DNA from: Candidatus Corynebacterium gallistercoris
GTDB taxonomy: Bacteria > Actinomycetota > Actinomycetes > Mycobacteriales > Mycobacteriaceae
DNA length: 39,025 bases
Direction: 5' to 3'
Assembly (NCBI GenBank): GCA_019114175.1
Contig: DXFZ01000010.1
Span: forward strand, 1-39,025
Below the pieces are notes generated by a model. The model ran no database searches. It was not told the DNA's origin and saw only the letters and a list, made by a program, of their open reading frames with translations. The number at the start of each line of letters is the position of its first letter. Positions within the stretch are counted from its first letter, which is position 1. The translations under genes and the position numbers were made by a program. This document shows positions 1 through 5,940 of the stretch, in pieces.

Positions 1-1127
1 GGATCCACATCCTCGATCATCTGGCGCGTCACCCGAAGCACAGGGAAATCCGCCGTATGCAGAGCAGAGGAAATGCGCGAGTCCAGATCCCGCTGCTCCC
101 TATCCAGGTGATGCCGGCCGTCGTACATCAAACCCACCGCGCGGGGAGCAACCCCAGACTCAGAAGACGTAAGCACGAGCGCGCTCCGCACCGCACCTCC
201 AACTCTTGTCCGCGTAGCACGGAGAAGTTGAACATCCTCCTGCGCAATGATGACCGCATCGGCCGTGGTCACGAAAGTACTGTCCACCCACAACTCCACC
301 TGAGTGACGTACACACAGCCCCACCGCGCGACATCCTTCAGCAAGCTCAAGCGCATGAGACTTTCCCACGGGGACTCGCAACCCCTATCCGCCCAGCGCC
401 ACAACGTCATGAACACCTCCAGTTCACACACACCCTTGACCAGGCTGAGCACGCGCTCATCGCCCACCGGCACCGGCGGGAGAAGGCGCAGCACTGCATC
501 ACACACCTGCACTTGCCGGATGAAGGTCGCGGCGTGGCGCAGGTGTGGCGGCACGTGAATCGACTGAGCATCCACGATGGGCTGCCCACGCTCCAAGGCC
601 CTCACAACGTGCGCCAGGGCAACCCACGGGTGCATCGCCTCAATGTGCGCACAATAGGGATCCGGGGTGACGGTCGTGCCGGGCTTCATGGGCGCGCGTT
701 CCCGGAGGTAGATGAGCTTGGTGGATGGTAGCGCATGAAGCGCCGGGACATCAGGCAGAAAGCGCAGGGTGCTGGCGGCACCGGAGCCGCGGAGCACGGT
801 GGGTTGTTGATCGGCGAAATAGCGCAGGCCGGCCAGCGCCAAGGCTGAAAACCCGCAGGCTACACCACTTTTTCTCCTTGCGACTGCCGCGCGAGTCCTC
901 TCTACTGCATCGATTTCTCGGTAATGCTGCGATCGTGTGACCAACTGATTAATAGCCTCGTTCGGCGCATACACGCCTGCAAGCATCCTCCCAAGGTGAG
1001 CGGCAATGTACCTCCTGGTCCTGCCTTCTTTTTTGAGCTCGCGGGAGCTTTTGACTATTGGTTGCTGCAGCGTGCGCCGGATGTGCGCGTCAGAACCCTT
1101 GCGTTGCGGTGTCCCCCTGTTGTTCAT
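1..1127 (-). CDS. DUF559-like protein (partial, C-terminus cut by window edge)
   Basis: An open minus-strand frame runs from ATG at 1127 through base 1 with no stop, giving at least 375 residues. The N-terminus has the arrangement SRELKKEG...LAGVYAP (about residues 27-60), resembling the winged-helix start of actinobacterial DUF559/AbiEi-type proteins. The middle carries ESPWESLMRLSLL. The visible end reads YDGRHHLDREQRDLDSR and then PVLRVTRQMIEDV, the pattern of the Vsr-like endonuclease fold of DUF559, with conserved D, H, R and D. From family knowledge such proteins are predicted nucleases or toxin-antitoxin-like proteins of unknown target; no activity can be claimed here. No Shine-Dalgarno is visible, but a TACAAT box lies just before the start, suggesting a leaderless mRNA. 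The frame is easily missed because it lacks a stop codon in the window. Confidence 0.8.
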   Translation of the reverse strand, partial: MNNRGTPQRKGSDAHIRRTLQQPIVKSSRELKKEGRTRRYIAAHLGRMLAGVYAPNEAINQLVTRSQHYREIDAVERTRAAVARRKSGVACGFSALALAGLRYFADQQPTVLRGSGAASTLRFLPDVPALHALPSTKLIYLRERAPMKPGTTVTPDPYCAHIEAMHPWVALAHVVRALERGQPIVDAQSIHVPPHLRHAATFIRQVQVCDAVLRLLPPVPVGDERVLSLVKGVCELEVFMTLWRWADRGCESPWESLMRLSLLKDVARWGCVYVTQVELWVDSTFVTTADAVIIAQEDVQLLRATRTRVGGAVRSALVLTSSESGVAPRAVGLMYDGRHHLDREQRDLDSRISSALHTADFPVLRVTRQMIEDVD

Positions 1128-1134
1128 GGCGCGG

Positions 1135-1140
1135 ATTGTA
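1135..1140 (-). promoter_or_regulatory. -10 box TACAAT of leaderless DUF559-like gene
   Basis: On the minus strand TACAAT occupies positions -13 to -8 relative to the A of the ATG at 1127. Transcription would start at or next to the start codon, which fits the absence of a ribosome binding site. Confidence 0.55.
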
Positions 1141-1191
1141 TACCGGAGTGCGGCGGGCGGCAGTGGTGAAGGCTCCGGCTAGTGGCGCGTC

Positions 1192-1218
1192 TGTGGAAAA
1201 CTCCGTGGTTGTGGATAA
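1192..1218. promoter_or_regulatory. DnaA-box-like pair
   Basis: TGTGGAAAA (1192-1200) and TGTGGATAA (1210-1218) lie nine bases apart. The second is a perfect complement of the consensus DnaA box TTATCCACA. They are 65-90 bases upstream of the DUF559-like start. Whether DnaA binds here is unknown. Confidence 0.35.
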
Positions 1219-1370
1219 CTGTTGCAGATTCATTTCCGCACGTGACAGGTTCATGGTCGATTTTCGGGCGTTTTTCGACATTCAACCTGCTACATCTGGC
1301 CACGGTCCTGTCATAGTTCCGGTGTGGGGCGGGCGCGAGGGGTTCTGACCCCTTCCGGGTAGCCTTGTGC

Positions 1371-1398
1371 TCCTTCTTTGGGGGCGACGCCACCCCGC
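1371..1398 (+). repeat. Dispersed T-tract/GCGACGCC element, copy 1
   Basis: TCCTTCTTTGGGG then GCGACGCC (core 1384-1391) and ACCCCGC. Intergenic, next to the lipoprotein terminator. Confidence 0.7.
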
Positions 1399-1404
1399 GC
1401 ACAC

Positions 1405-1428
1405 AAAAACCCCGGCCTCAACCGGGGT
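1405..1428 (-). terminator. Rho-independent terminator of the LGFP lipoprotein gene
   Basis: Read on the minus strand, ACCCCGG, a 6-base loop and CCGGGGT are followed by TTTT. It lies about 25 bases beyond the stop codon of the lipoprotein gene, with the stem at 1410-1427. Confidence 0.75.
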
Positions 1429-1453
1429 CTTTCACAGGTGCGTGATCACGCCA

Positions 1454-2053
1454 CTAGTTCAGGGTGACGGTCTCGGTGAACTCTCCGTTGTCACCTGCGG
1501 ACCACTCCATGGTGCCGTTCTGGAACTGCTGGGTCCAGCCGTTCACGGCGTCGCCCTCCTCAGGTGCGGTGGGGAGGCCCAGCTCGTGGCCCAGTGCGCC
1601 GCCTTCAACCCACTTTTCAGCGATCTTGCCCTTCAGCGGCACAGCGCCGGTCTCTGGGGAGTGCGCGAACAGGCCGTCTTCGAAGGTCACCAGGGTGCCG
1701 TTGTCTGCAACGTCGACCTCGGTCACCTTGCCCAGGTGACCCTTGTCAGCACCCATGCGCTCCCACTCGGCTGCAATGTCTGCGGGGATTGCCACGGTCT
1801 CACCGTTGACGTCCTCAACATCCACGGTCTCGCCCTGAACGTCAGAGTCAGAGCCCTCGGACTCAGAAGCCTCTGCGCTCTCGGAGCCCTCCACAGCGGA
1901 AGAGGCGGTCTCCTTGGCCTCGTTCGCAGCGGAGGAGGCGGAGGAAGCGGTGTTGTTATCGCTATCGTCGGAGCACGCTGCGGCACCCAGCACCAGGCCT
2001 GCGCCTGCAGCAACAGCCAGTGCGGAGCGGCGGATCTTCATGGAACGGTTCAT
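1454..2053 (-). CDS. LGFP-repeat lipoprotein
   Basis: This 199-residue protein has a short basic N-terminus, a hydrophobic stretch and the lipobox LGAAAC, so it should be lipidated on Cys27 and anchored to the outer face of the membrane. An acidic Ser/Glu/Asp-rich linker (about residues 28-75) precedes a C-terminal domain with two LGFP-like units, seen as GADKGHLG...FEDGLFAHSPETGAVPL and then GGALGHELGLPT...FQNGTMEWS. LGFP repeats in corynebacteria are found in envelope proteins such as mycolyltransferases and are thought to hold proteins in the cell wall; the precise role here is unknown. The start at 2053 has AAGGAG seven bases upstream; an internal Met at 2041 is possible. The gene stands alone with its own terminator and an A/T-rich upstream region (2100-2160). 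Confidence 0.85.
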   Translation of the reverse strand: MNRSMKIRRSALAVAAGAGLVLGAAACSDDSDNNTASSASSAANEAKETASSAVEGSESAEASESEGSDSDVQGETVDVEDVNGETVAIPADIAAEWERMGADKGHLGKVTEVDVADNGTLVTFEDGLFAHSPETGAVPLKGKIAEKWVEGGALGHELGLPTAPEEGDAVNGWTQQFQNGTMEWSAGDNGEFTETVTLN

Positions 2054-2174
2054 TGCGATCTCCTTCTTTTCGTCGTCGCTTTACCCTTCCACTCTTAGCG
2101 AAAAATCAGACTCCCATGGGAAAATTTATAAAATTGCAATCAAATTGAGACCTTTTCGCAACCTCCCCAAGCCC

Positions 2175-2885
2175 CTACCCCAGCCGCTTATCCCGCCGGG
2201 TCCGCCGCGGTTTCCTCCCGCCTGAACCAGCACCCCTACGCTTCACACCAGCCTTTCGCGTCACCTGCCGGCTGCTGCCCTCGCCGCGCCCCTTGCAGAT
2301 GCCCACGAAGTCCTGAATAACCTCGTCATCGCGCTCCTTGAGCCACATCAGCGCCACCCGCGTACCACCCACAGGCCGCCCCAGCTTCTGCTCCAACTCC
2401 CCCAGCCCCACCAGGTCCCGGTGCACCACGCCGCGTTGGTTGATCCCGCGCAGCAGGGGCCTCGGTGCCACGGCCACGCCCACGTTCGCCGCCACGACCT
2501 GCAAGGCCTCGCGCACGTCGCCCACCACTACCTCGCCATCCGTAGGCGTGGCGTACATGATCTTCTCCTCGCCCAGCTCCGCGGCACGCACCTGCTTCTC
2601 CACGGCGATCGGGTGATCCTTCGGAGCCGCGATCCCCACCTGCTCGTCATATAAGCGCACGTGGTGGTATTTGTCATTTATTGCGACGCCACCCCGCGCC
2701 TCCTCTGCCTCCACACTCAGACGGACTATGGCGAGGTCCGCGGTGGTGGCGTCGAGATATAAAAGAGGATTTTCAGCCTGCGCAGCGGCGACCGACCACC
2801 CTGCCACGCGCTCATCGAAGCGAGTGAACCACTTATCGGGGGCCACGCCGGGACTAAAAACCACGCGCAGGAATTCTTGAGGCAT
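2175..2885 (-). CDS. LysR-type effector-binding-domain protein without HTH
   Basis: The 236-residue product resembles the substrate-binding half of LysR regulators: an FSPGVAPDKW start, DLAIVRL, VGIAAPKDHP and a C-terminal VALMWLKERDDEVIQDFVGI strand-helix pair. The N-terminal winged helix of true LysR proteins is absent, so it cannot bind DNA in the usual way; the last 35 residues are very basic (many Arg/Lys/Gly) and could contact nucleic acid. In actinobacteria this shortened LysR-like protein is typically next to a DUF5997 gene, as here, where the two starts are 18 bases apart on opposite strands. Two copies of the window's dispersed repeat lie inside the gene (2670-2699, 2741-2773). It could be a ligand sensor acting with DUF5997; that is inference. 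Confidence 0.75.
   Translation of the reverse strand: MPQEFLRVVFSPGVAPDKWFTRFDERVAGWSVAAAQAENPLLYLDATTADLAIVRLSVEAEEARGGVAINDKYHHVRLYDEQVGIAAPKDHPIAVEKQVRAAELGEEKIMYATPTDGEVVVGDVREALQVVAANVGVAVAPRPLLRGINQRGVVHRDLVGLGELEQKLGRPVGGTRVALMWLKERDDEVIQDFVGICKGRGEGSSRQVTRKAGVKRRGAGSGGRKPRRTRRDKRLG
2670..2699 (+). repeat. Dispersed element, copy 2
   Basis: TTTGTCATTTATT, core 2683-2690, ACCCCGCGC. Inside the LysR-like gene on the opposite strand, where it encodes RGGVAINDK. Confidence 0.75.
2741..2773 (-). repeat. Dispersed element, copy 3
   Basis: CCTCTTTTATATC, variant core TCGACGCC (2755-2748), ACCACCGCG. Inside the LysR-like gene in sense direction, encoding LLYLDATT; only about 60 bases from copy 2 and facing it. 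Confidence 0.65.
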
Positions 2886-2890
2886 GGCTT

Positions 2891-2897
2891 TATCTTA
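2891..2897. promoter_or_regulatory. Shared symmetrical -10 box of a divergent leaderless gene pair
   Basis: TATCTTA read on the plus strand gives TATCTT at exactly -12 to -7 of the ATG at 2903. Read on the minus strand, TAAGAT lies at exactly -12 to -7 of the ATG at 2885. The two hexamers overlap by five bases, and neither gene has a convincing Shine-Dalgarno sequence, so both mRNAs are probably leaderless. Confidence 0.6.
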
Positions 2898-2902
2898 GGG
2901 AT

Positions 2903-3268
2903 ATGATGGCGGACGTGAATAATACTGAGAATTCCGGACCACCCATGAAGCCAATGACGGCCGCGAAGAAGCTGGGCATCTACCTGCCCTCCGCGCCGCA
3001 ATCCTTCCAGGAGACGCCGCTGAGCCACCAGGAGTTCGTGGAGCTGCAGAAGAACCCGCCGGAATGGCTGGAGCAGCTGCGCCGGGAAGGCCCGCACCCG
3101 CGCCCGGAGGTTGCGCGGAAGCTGGGGATCACGATCACGGCGCTGAAGAAGCACGAGCTGGATAAGCCGCTGACCACGGCAGAGATCAAGGCGATGCTGG
3201 AGAATCAGCCGGACTGGTTGCGTGAGGCGCGGCGTCAGCTGGCCGAGGAGCGGGAGAACCAGAAGTAG
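2903..3268 (+). CDS. DUF5997 family protein
   Basis: This is a 121-residue soluble, charged protein. The conserved part begins at MKPMTAAKKLGIYLP (residue 15) and continues with FQETPLSHQEFVELQKNPPEWL, then REGPHPRPEVARKLGIT, which reads like a helix-turn-helix element, and a basic C-terminal helix. This matches the DUF5997 family of actinobacteria as I remember it; its function is unknown. The HTH-like segment suggests DNA binding and pairs well with the neighbouring LysR-like protein, which has lost its own HTH: together they could form a split regulator (inference). Translation may begin at the leaderless ATG at 2903 or at the family start at 2945. A strong hairpin follows the stop codon. 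Confidence 0.75.
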   Translation: MMADVNNTENSGPPMKPMTAAKKLGIYLPSAPQSFQETPLSHQEFVELQKNPPEWLEQLRREGPHPRPEVARKLGITITALKKHELDKPLTTAEIKAMLENQPDWLREARRQLAEERENQK

Positions 3269-3278
3269 GCCATAAGGA

Positions 3279-3324
3279 AAGCGGGGCGGTAAGCCGGATG
3301 TGAGTCCGACCAACCGCCCCGCTT
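3279..3324. terminator. Long hairpin after the DUF5997 gene
   Basis: AAGCGGGGCGGT (3279-3290) pairs perfectly with ACCGCCCCGCTT (3313-3324), with a small inner CGGA/TCCG stem in the loop. It starts ten bases after the stop codon. The downstream T content is low (GTGTTG), so termination is likely but not textbook; it could also end transcripts arriving on the minus strand. Confidence 0.6.
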
Positions 3325-3611
3325 GTGTTGGGCTGTTGAGGGAGGTGACGAGCCTTTCTTACAAACCCAAGGGGGTGGAAGGGGCTGTAACCGGTACGGC
3401 AGTTGACGAGTCTGCCGCACCCAGCGCCCTTCCGGCATGTCTGCCGCAAAGGAGAAACCTAACGCTTGCGGGGCGTGAAGCTACGGGTTCGGCTGGGGAG
3501 AAGAGAAAACCCAACCGCCGGAGGAACCTCACAAGCGAATCTTCAGTTGTCCCTGCAGCGGACTATCCACAACTGCAGTGCATCTCAGGTGACTAGCCTG
3601 CGATACGCCTT
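3325..3611. ncRNA. Candidate structured non-coding RNA region
   Basis: About 290 bases without a credible reading frame but with several hairpins: CGGCAG (3397-3402) with CTGCCG (3412-3417), and CAGTTGT (3544-3550) with ACAACTG (3570-3576) holding an inner GTCC/GGAC. On the plus strand GGAGGAACC (3521-3529) followed by GCGAATC (3535-3541) and then a hairpin recalls parts of the ydaO (cyclic-di-AMP) riboswitch. The full consensus is not recognisable, and no rpf or NlpC/P60 gene follows. The region could be a long leader, an independent small RNA or a degenerate riboswitch. Confidence 0.3.
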
Positions 3612-3630
3612 TCAGGTTAGCCACACCTCA
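3612..3630. promoter_or_regulatory. DtxR-like iron box
   Basis: TCAGGTTAGCCACACCTCA agrees with the 19-base DtxR consensus TTAGGTTAGSCTAACCTAA at 15 positions by eye. The nearest plus-strand gene starts almost 300 bases away, and on the minus strand the site would sit at the head of the structured region 3325-3611. It may therefore control an unannotated RNA. Confidence 0.4.
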
Positions 3631-3831
3631 AAGAAGTGTCAAGCCTTTTCGCAACATATTTGTTTCTTTATTTGTTTGCGCAGGTCAGGCGCGTTCTAAG
3701 GGGACCCGGCGGAGGTTTTGCGGCATAGCTAGAGCCACACCACCGCAACTCTCCGGTCCCCAATCACCCCCGTCACCCCACACGTTCCCACCCGCAGATG
3801 CGGCAATTTCTTGCGAACGGGGGTGAGAGAG

Positions 3832-3850
3832 TTACTATGTTCATAAGTAA
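3832..3850. promoter_or_regulatory. Near-palindromic operator candidate upstream of the acyl-CoA dehydrogenase
   Basis: TTACTATGTTCATAAGTAA has arms TTACTATG and CATAAGTAA that pair with one bulged base. It lies 65-83 bases before the start codon, where a TetR-type regulator of fatty-acid genes could act. The regulator is not in the window. Confidence 0.35.
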
Positions 3851-3860
3851 TCCAAGAGAC

Positions 3861-3902
3861 GCGCATCACAATGCGCGCTTCCCGTGACAGAGCTCGGGAA
3901 GC
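3861..3902 (+). promoter_or_regulatory. Two adjacent hairpins in the acyl-CoA dehydrogenase leader
   Basis: GCGCAT/ATGCGC (3861-3876) is followed without a gap by GCTTCCCG/CGGGAAGC (3877-3902), ending just before the Shine-Dalgarno AAAGGGAG. They could stabilise the mRNA or modulate ribosome access. Confidence 0.45.
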
Positions 3903-3914
3903 CGAAAGGGAGAT

Positions 3915-5090
3915 ATGAAGAACTTCTTGCCACGTACCATCTTCGAAGAAGAGCACAACATGTTCCGCGAGGCCGCTCGCGACTTCGTCAACGCTGAGGT
4001 CAAGCCACACGTTGAGCGCTGGCACGAGCAGGGCTACTGCGATCGCGAGCTGTTCAAGAAGGCCGGCCAGCAGGGCCTGCTGGGCATGATGGCCCCTGAG
4101 GAGTTCGGTGGCGGTGGCATGGCCAACGACTACCGCTTCAACGCGATCCTCTCCGAGGAGCTGGCTGAGGCTGACTCCGGCTCCGTGATCGTGGGCATCC
4201 AGACCATCAATGACCTGGTCATCCCCTACCTGGACCGCTTCGGCAACGATGAGCAGAAGGAGCGCTTCCTCAAGCCACTGTGCGCCGGTGACAAGATCGC
4301 CGCGCTGGCCATGACGGAGCCAGGCGCAGGCGCTGACCTGGCCGGCATCCGCACCATCGCCCGCAAGGATGACAATGGCGACTTCATCATGAACGGCGCC
4401 AAGACCTTCATCTCCAACGGTGTGCAGGCAGACTTCACCCTCGTTGTCGCCATCACCAACCCAGAGGCTGGCCGCGCTGGCGTGTCCATGCTCATCGTGG
4501 AAGACGGCATGGAGGGCTACACCAAGACCGGCCCACTGAAGAAGGTTGGCCTGAAGTCCCAGGACACCGCTGAGCTCTCCTTCGAGGATGTCCGCATCCC
4601 GAAGGAGAACCTGCTGGGTGAAGAGGGCGCCGCCTTCGGCTACCTGCGCACCAACCTGGCTCAGGAGCGCCTGTCCATCGCCGTGGGCTCCATTGCCACC
4701 TCCCGCCGCGCGTTTGACCTGGTGTTCCAGCACGGCCAGGACCGCAAGACCTTCGGCAAGCGTCTGGTCGATCACCAGGCTTACGGCTGGGAGCTGGCCA
4801 AGATGGCCACCGAGATCCAGTCCGCTCAGTCCTTCGTGGATGCCTGCATCATGGAGAAGGTTGAGGGCAAGCTGGACGAGATCACCGGCGCGATGGCCAA
4901 GTACCAGACCACCGAGCTGCAGATCAAGGTTGTGAACCAGGCTCTGCAGATGCACGGTGGTTACGGCTTCATGATGGAGTACCCCATCGCCACGCACTAC
5001 CTGGATTCCCGCGTGCAGCCGATCTACGGTGGCCCGAACGAGATCATGATCGAGATCATCGCTCGCCGCCTCGCCAAGGGCACCAAGTAA
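3915..5090 (+). CDS. Acyl-CoA dehydrogenase
   Basis: The product is 391 residues, the normal length for the FAD-dependent acyl-CoA dehydrogenase family that makes the trans-2 double bond in the first step of beta-oxidation. Visible marks are the N-terminal helical domain, AMTEPGAGADLAGIRT (about residues 136-151) and FISNG in the middle beta domain, the RLSIAVGSIATSRRAFD segment and FGKRLVDHQA of the C-terminal helical domain, and GGPNEIMIEIIARR at the end. The Glu of GGPNE is the expected catalytic base. The start has AAAGGGAG seven bases upstream. It is a single-gene unit with a structured leader and a strong terminator. Chain-length preference cannot be told from sequence; the electron acceptor should be ETF. 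Codon use is strongly biased to C/G-ending codons, suggesting high expression. Confidence 0.93.
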   Translation: MKNFLPRTIFEEEHNMFREAARDFVNAEVKPHVERWHEQGYCDRELFKKAGQQGLLGMMAPEEFGGGGMANDYRFNAILSEELAEADSGSVIVGIQTINDLVIPYLDRFGNDEQKERFLKPLCAGDKIAALAMTEPGAGADLAGIRTIARKDDNGDFIMNGAKTFISNGVQADFTLVVAITNPEAGRAGVSMLIVEDGMEGYTKTGPLKKVGLKSQDTAELSFEDVRIPKENLLGEEGAAFGYLRTNLAQERLSIAVGSIATSRRAFDLVFQHGQDRKTFGKRLVDHQAYGWELAKMATEIQSAQSFVDACIMEKVEGKLDEITGAMAKYQTTELQIKVVNQALQMHGGYGFMMEYPIATHYLDSRVQPIYGGPNEIMIEIIARRLAKGTK

Positions 5091-5105
5091 CCCTCTAGCC
5101 GGGTT

Positions 5106-5153
5106 CCCCCTCGCCGCTGTATCTACAGCGCGGGGGGTTCTTTTTGTTTTTTT
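5106..5153 (+). terminator. Rho-independent terminator of the acyl-CoA dehydrogenase gene
   Basis: CCCCC...GCTGTA pairs with TACAGC...GGGGG, and a long T-rich run (5138-5153) follows directly. The same T run forms the upstream half of a dispersed-repeat copy (core 5157-5164). Confidence 0.85.
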
Positions 5154-5173
5154 GGGGCGACGCCACCCCGCCG
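5138..5173 (+). repeat. Dispersed element, copy 4
   Basis: The T run of the acyl-CoA dehydrogenase terminator, GGG, core 5157-5164, ACCCCGCCG. Intergenic. Confidence 0.75.
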
Positions 5174-5227
5174 CATCCTCCCCCACCGCCTGCTATTGGG
5201 GCAGCAGGCGCCCTCAGCGCCTAGCAG

Positions 5228-5719
5228 CTAGTCAAGCTCGTCTACTTGGTTAAAGATCGGCGCCAGCAGCGGCAGGATGATCTCGAGAGTGTCTTTGACT
5301 CCACCCTGGGAGCCCGGCGCGTTGACGATGAGATGCCCGCCTTCCGTGACCCCCACTGCGCCACGGCACAACCCGGCGCGTTCCGTGGACTGCAGCCCCT
5401 TCAGCAGGATCTGCGTGGCGATGCCGGGTACTTCTTGGCTAATGAGCTCCTGGGTCACTTCTGGGGTCACGGATCCGGGGCGCAACCCGGTCCCGCCGAT
5501 GGTGAGGATGAACCTGGCGTGCTTCATGGCCTCGGTGATGGCATGGAAGACGTGGGGGTAGGACTCGCGGCAGAGGCTGCGGTATGTGATGGCGATGCCA
5601 CCCTGCCCTTCTAGTGCCGTGACAGCGCGTGGCCCCGATGTGTCCGGCCTTTCCCCCTCCTTGATCCGGTCATCGATAACGATGACCGCTGCGGAAAGCT
5701 CTTCTGACCTGCCGTACAT
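5228..5719 (-). CDS. MoaB/Mog-family molybdopterin biosynthesis protein
   Basis: The 163-residue protein has the MoaB/MogA fold marks: an SAAVIVIDDRIKEGERPDTSGP start, then TIGGTGLRPGSVTPEVT, the nucleotide/molybdopterin-binding GGTG loop and TPE segment, and GVTEGGHLIVNAPGSQGGV near the C-terminus. The family adenylylates molybdopterin before molybdenum insertion. Placement divergent from narK-narGHJI makes sense because NarG needs bis-MGD cofactor. The start at 5719 has GGAGG eight bases upstream, and TATATT further upstream on the minus strand could be its -10. C-terminal length is typical. Distinguishing MoaB from Mog is not possible by eye. Confidence 0.88.
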   Translation of the reverse strand: MYGRSEELSAAVIVIDDRIKEGERPDTSGPRAVTALEGQGGIAITYRSLCRESYPHVFHAITEAMKHARFILTIGGTGLRPGSVTPEVTQELISQEVPGIATQILLKGLQSTERAGLCRGAVGVTEGGHLIVNAPGSQGGVKDTLEIILPLLAPIFNQVDELD

Positions 5720-5797
5720 TTACGCAACCTCCGTGTAGCTAAAATATAGCTCTCTACCTGCACTTTTACATGATAAGGTTGGGGCAATAGCTCGAGA

Positions 5798-5813
5798 TGT
5801 GAAACTTCTCACC
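5798..5813. promoter_or_regulatory. GlxR/CRP-like site in the mog-narK intergenic region
   Basis: TGTGAAACTTCTCACC matches the TGTGA-N6-TCACA pattern at nine of ten half-site bases. GlxR and ArnR are known regulators of the nar operon in C. glutamicum; this is the best GlxR candidate in the region. Confidence 0.5.
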
Positions 5814-5872
5814 GCACCCCTGATTCGAGTTGCAGAACCCCTCGAAGTCCAGTTACCTTTAAATCATGCATC

Positions 5873-5912
5873 TAGAATACATCTTTTAGTGTTCTGGCTG
5901 ATGTTCACATCA
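5873..5912 (+). promoter_or_regulatory. narK promoter and palindromic operator candidate
   Basis: TAGAAT (5873-5878) is a plausible -10 for narK. Between it and the start codon lies TGATGTTCACATCA (5899-5912), a 14-base palindrome apart from its two central bases. A repressor bound here would block transcription. ArnR is the natural candidate from C. glutamicum biology, but I cannot verify its site. Confidence 0.4.
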
Positions 5913-5940
5913 ACACCCAACCGAATAGAGGTGTGAGTAC

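Noticed and set aside
57..731. Plus-strand frame of 224 codons at the left edge
   Set aside because: It lies opposite the DUF559-like gene, is His/Arg-rich without recognisable motifs, and is explained as a shadow.
3279..3324. RNase P RNA 3' end, because of CCGGCTTACCGCCCCGC on the minus strand
   Set aside because: The pairing partner is only 20 bases away and none of the other conserved RNase P segments are nearby; it is a simple hairpin.
3325..3611. Firm assignment as a cyclic-di-AMP (ydaO) riboswitch
   Set aside because: Only scattered words match, in an order that does not complete the consensus on either strand, and no expected target gene follows.
2152..3654. CCTTTTCGCAAC repeated at about 2152 and 3643
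   Set aside because: A 12-base match between two places in 39 kb is expected by chance and there is no shared context.
3729..5186. Open frame of 485 codons on the minus strand across the acyl-CoA dehydrogenase gene
   Set aside because: It is the antisense shadow of a highly biased, unmistakable coding sequence; no family-like motifs and no ribosome binding site.
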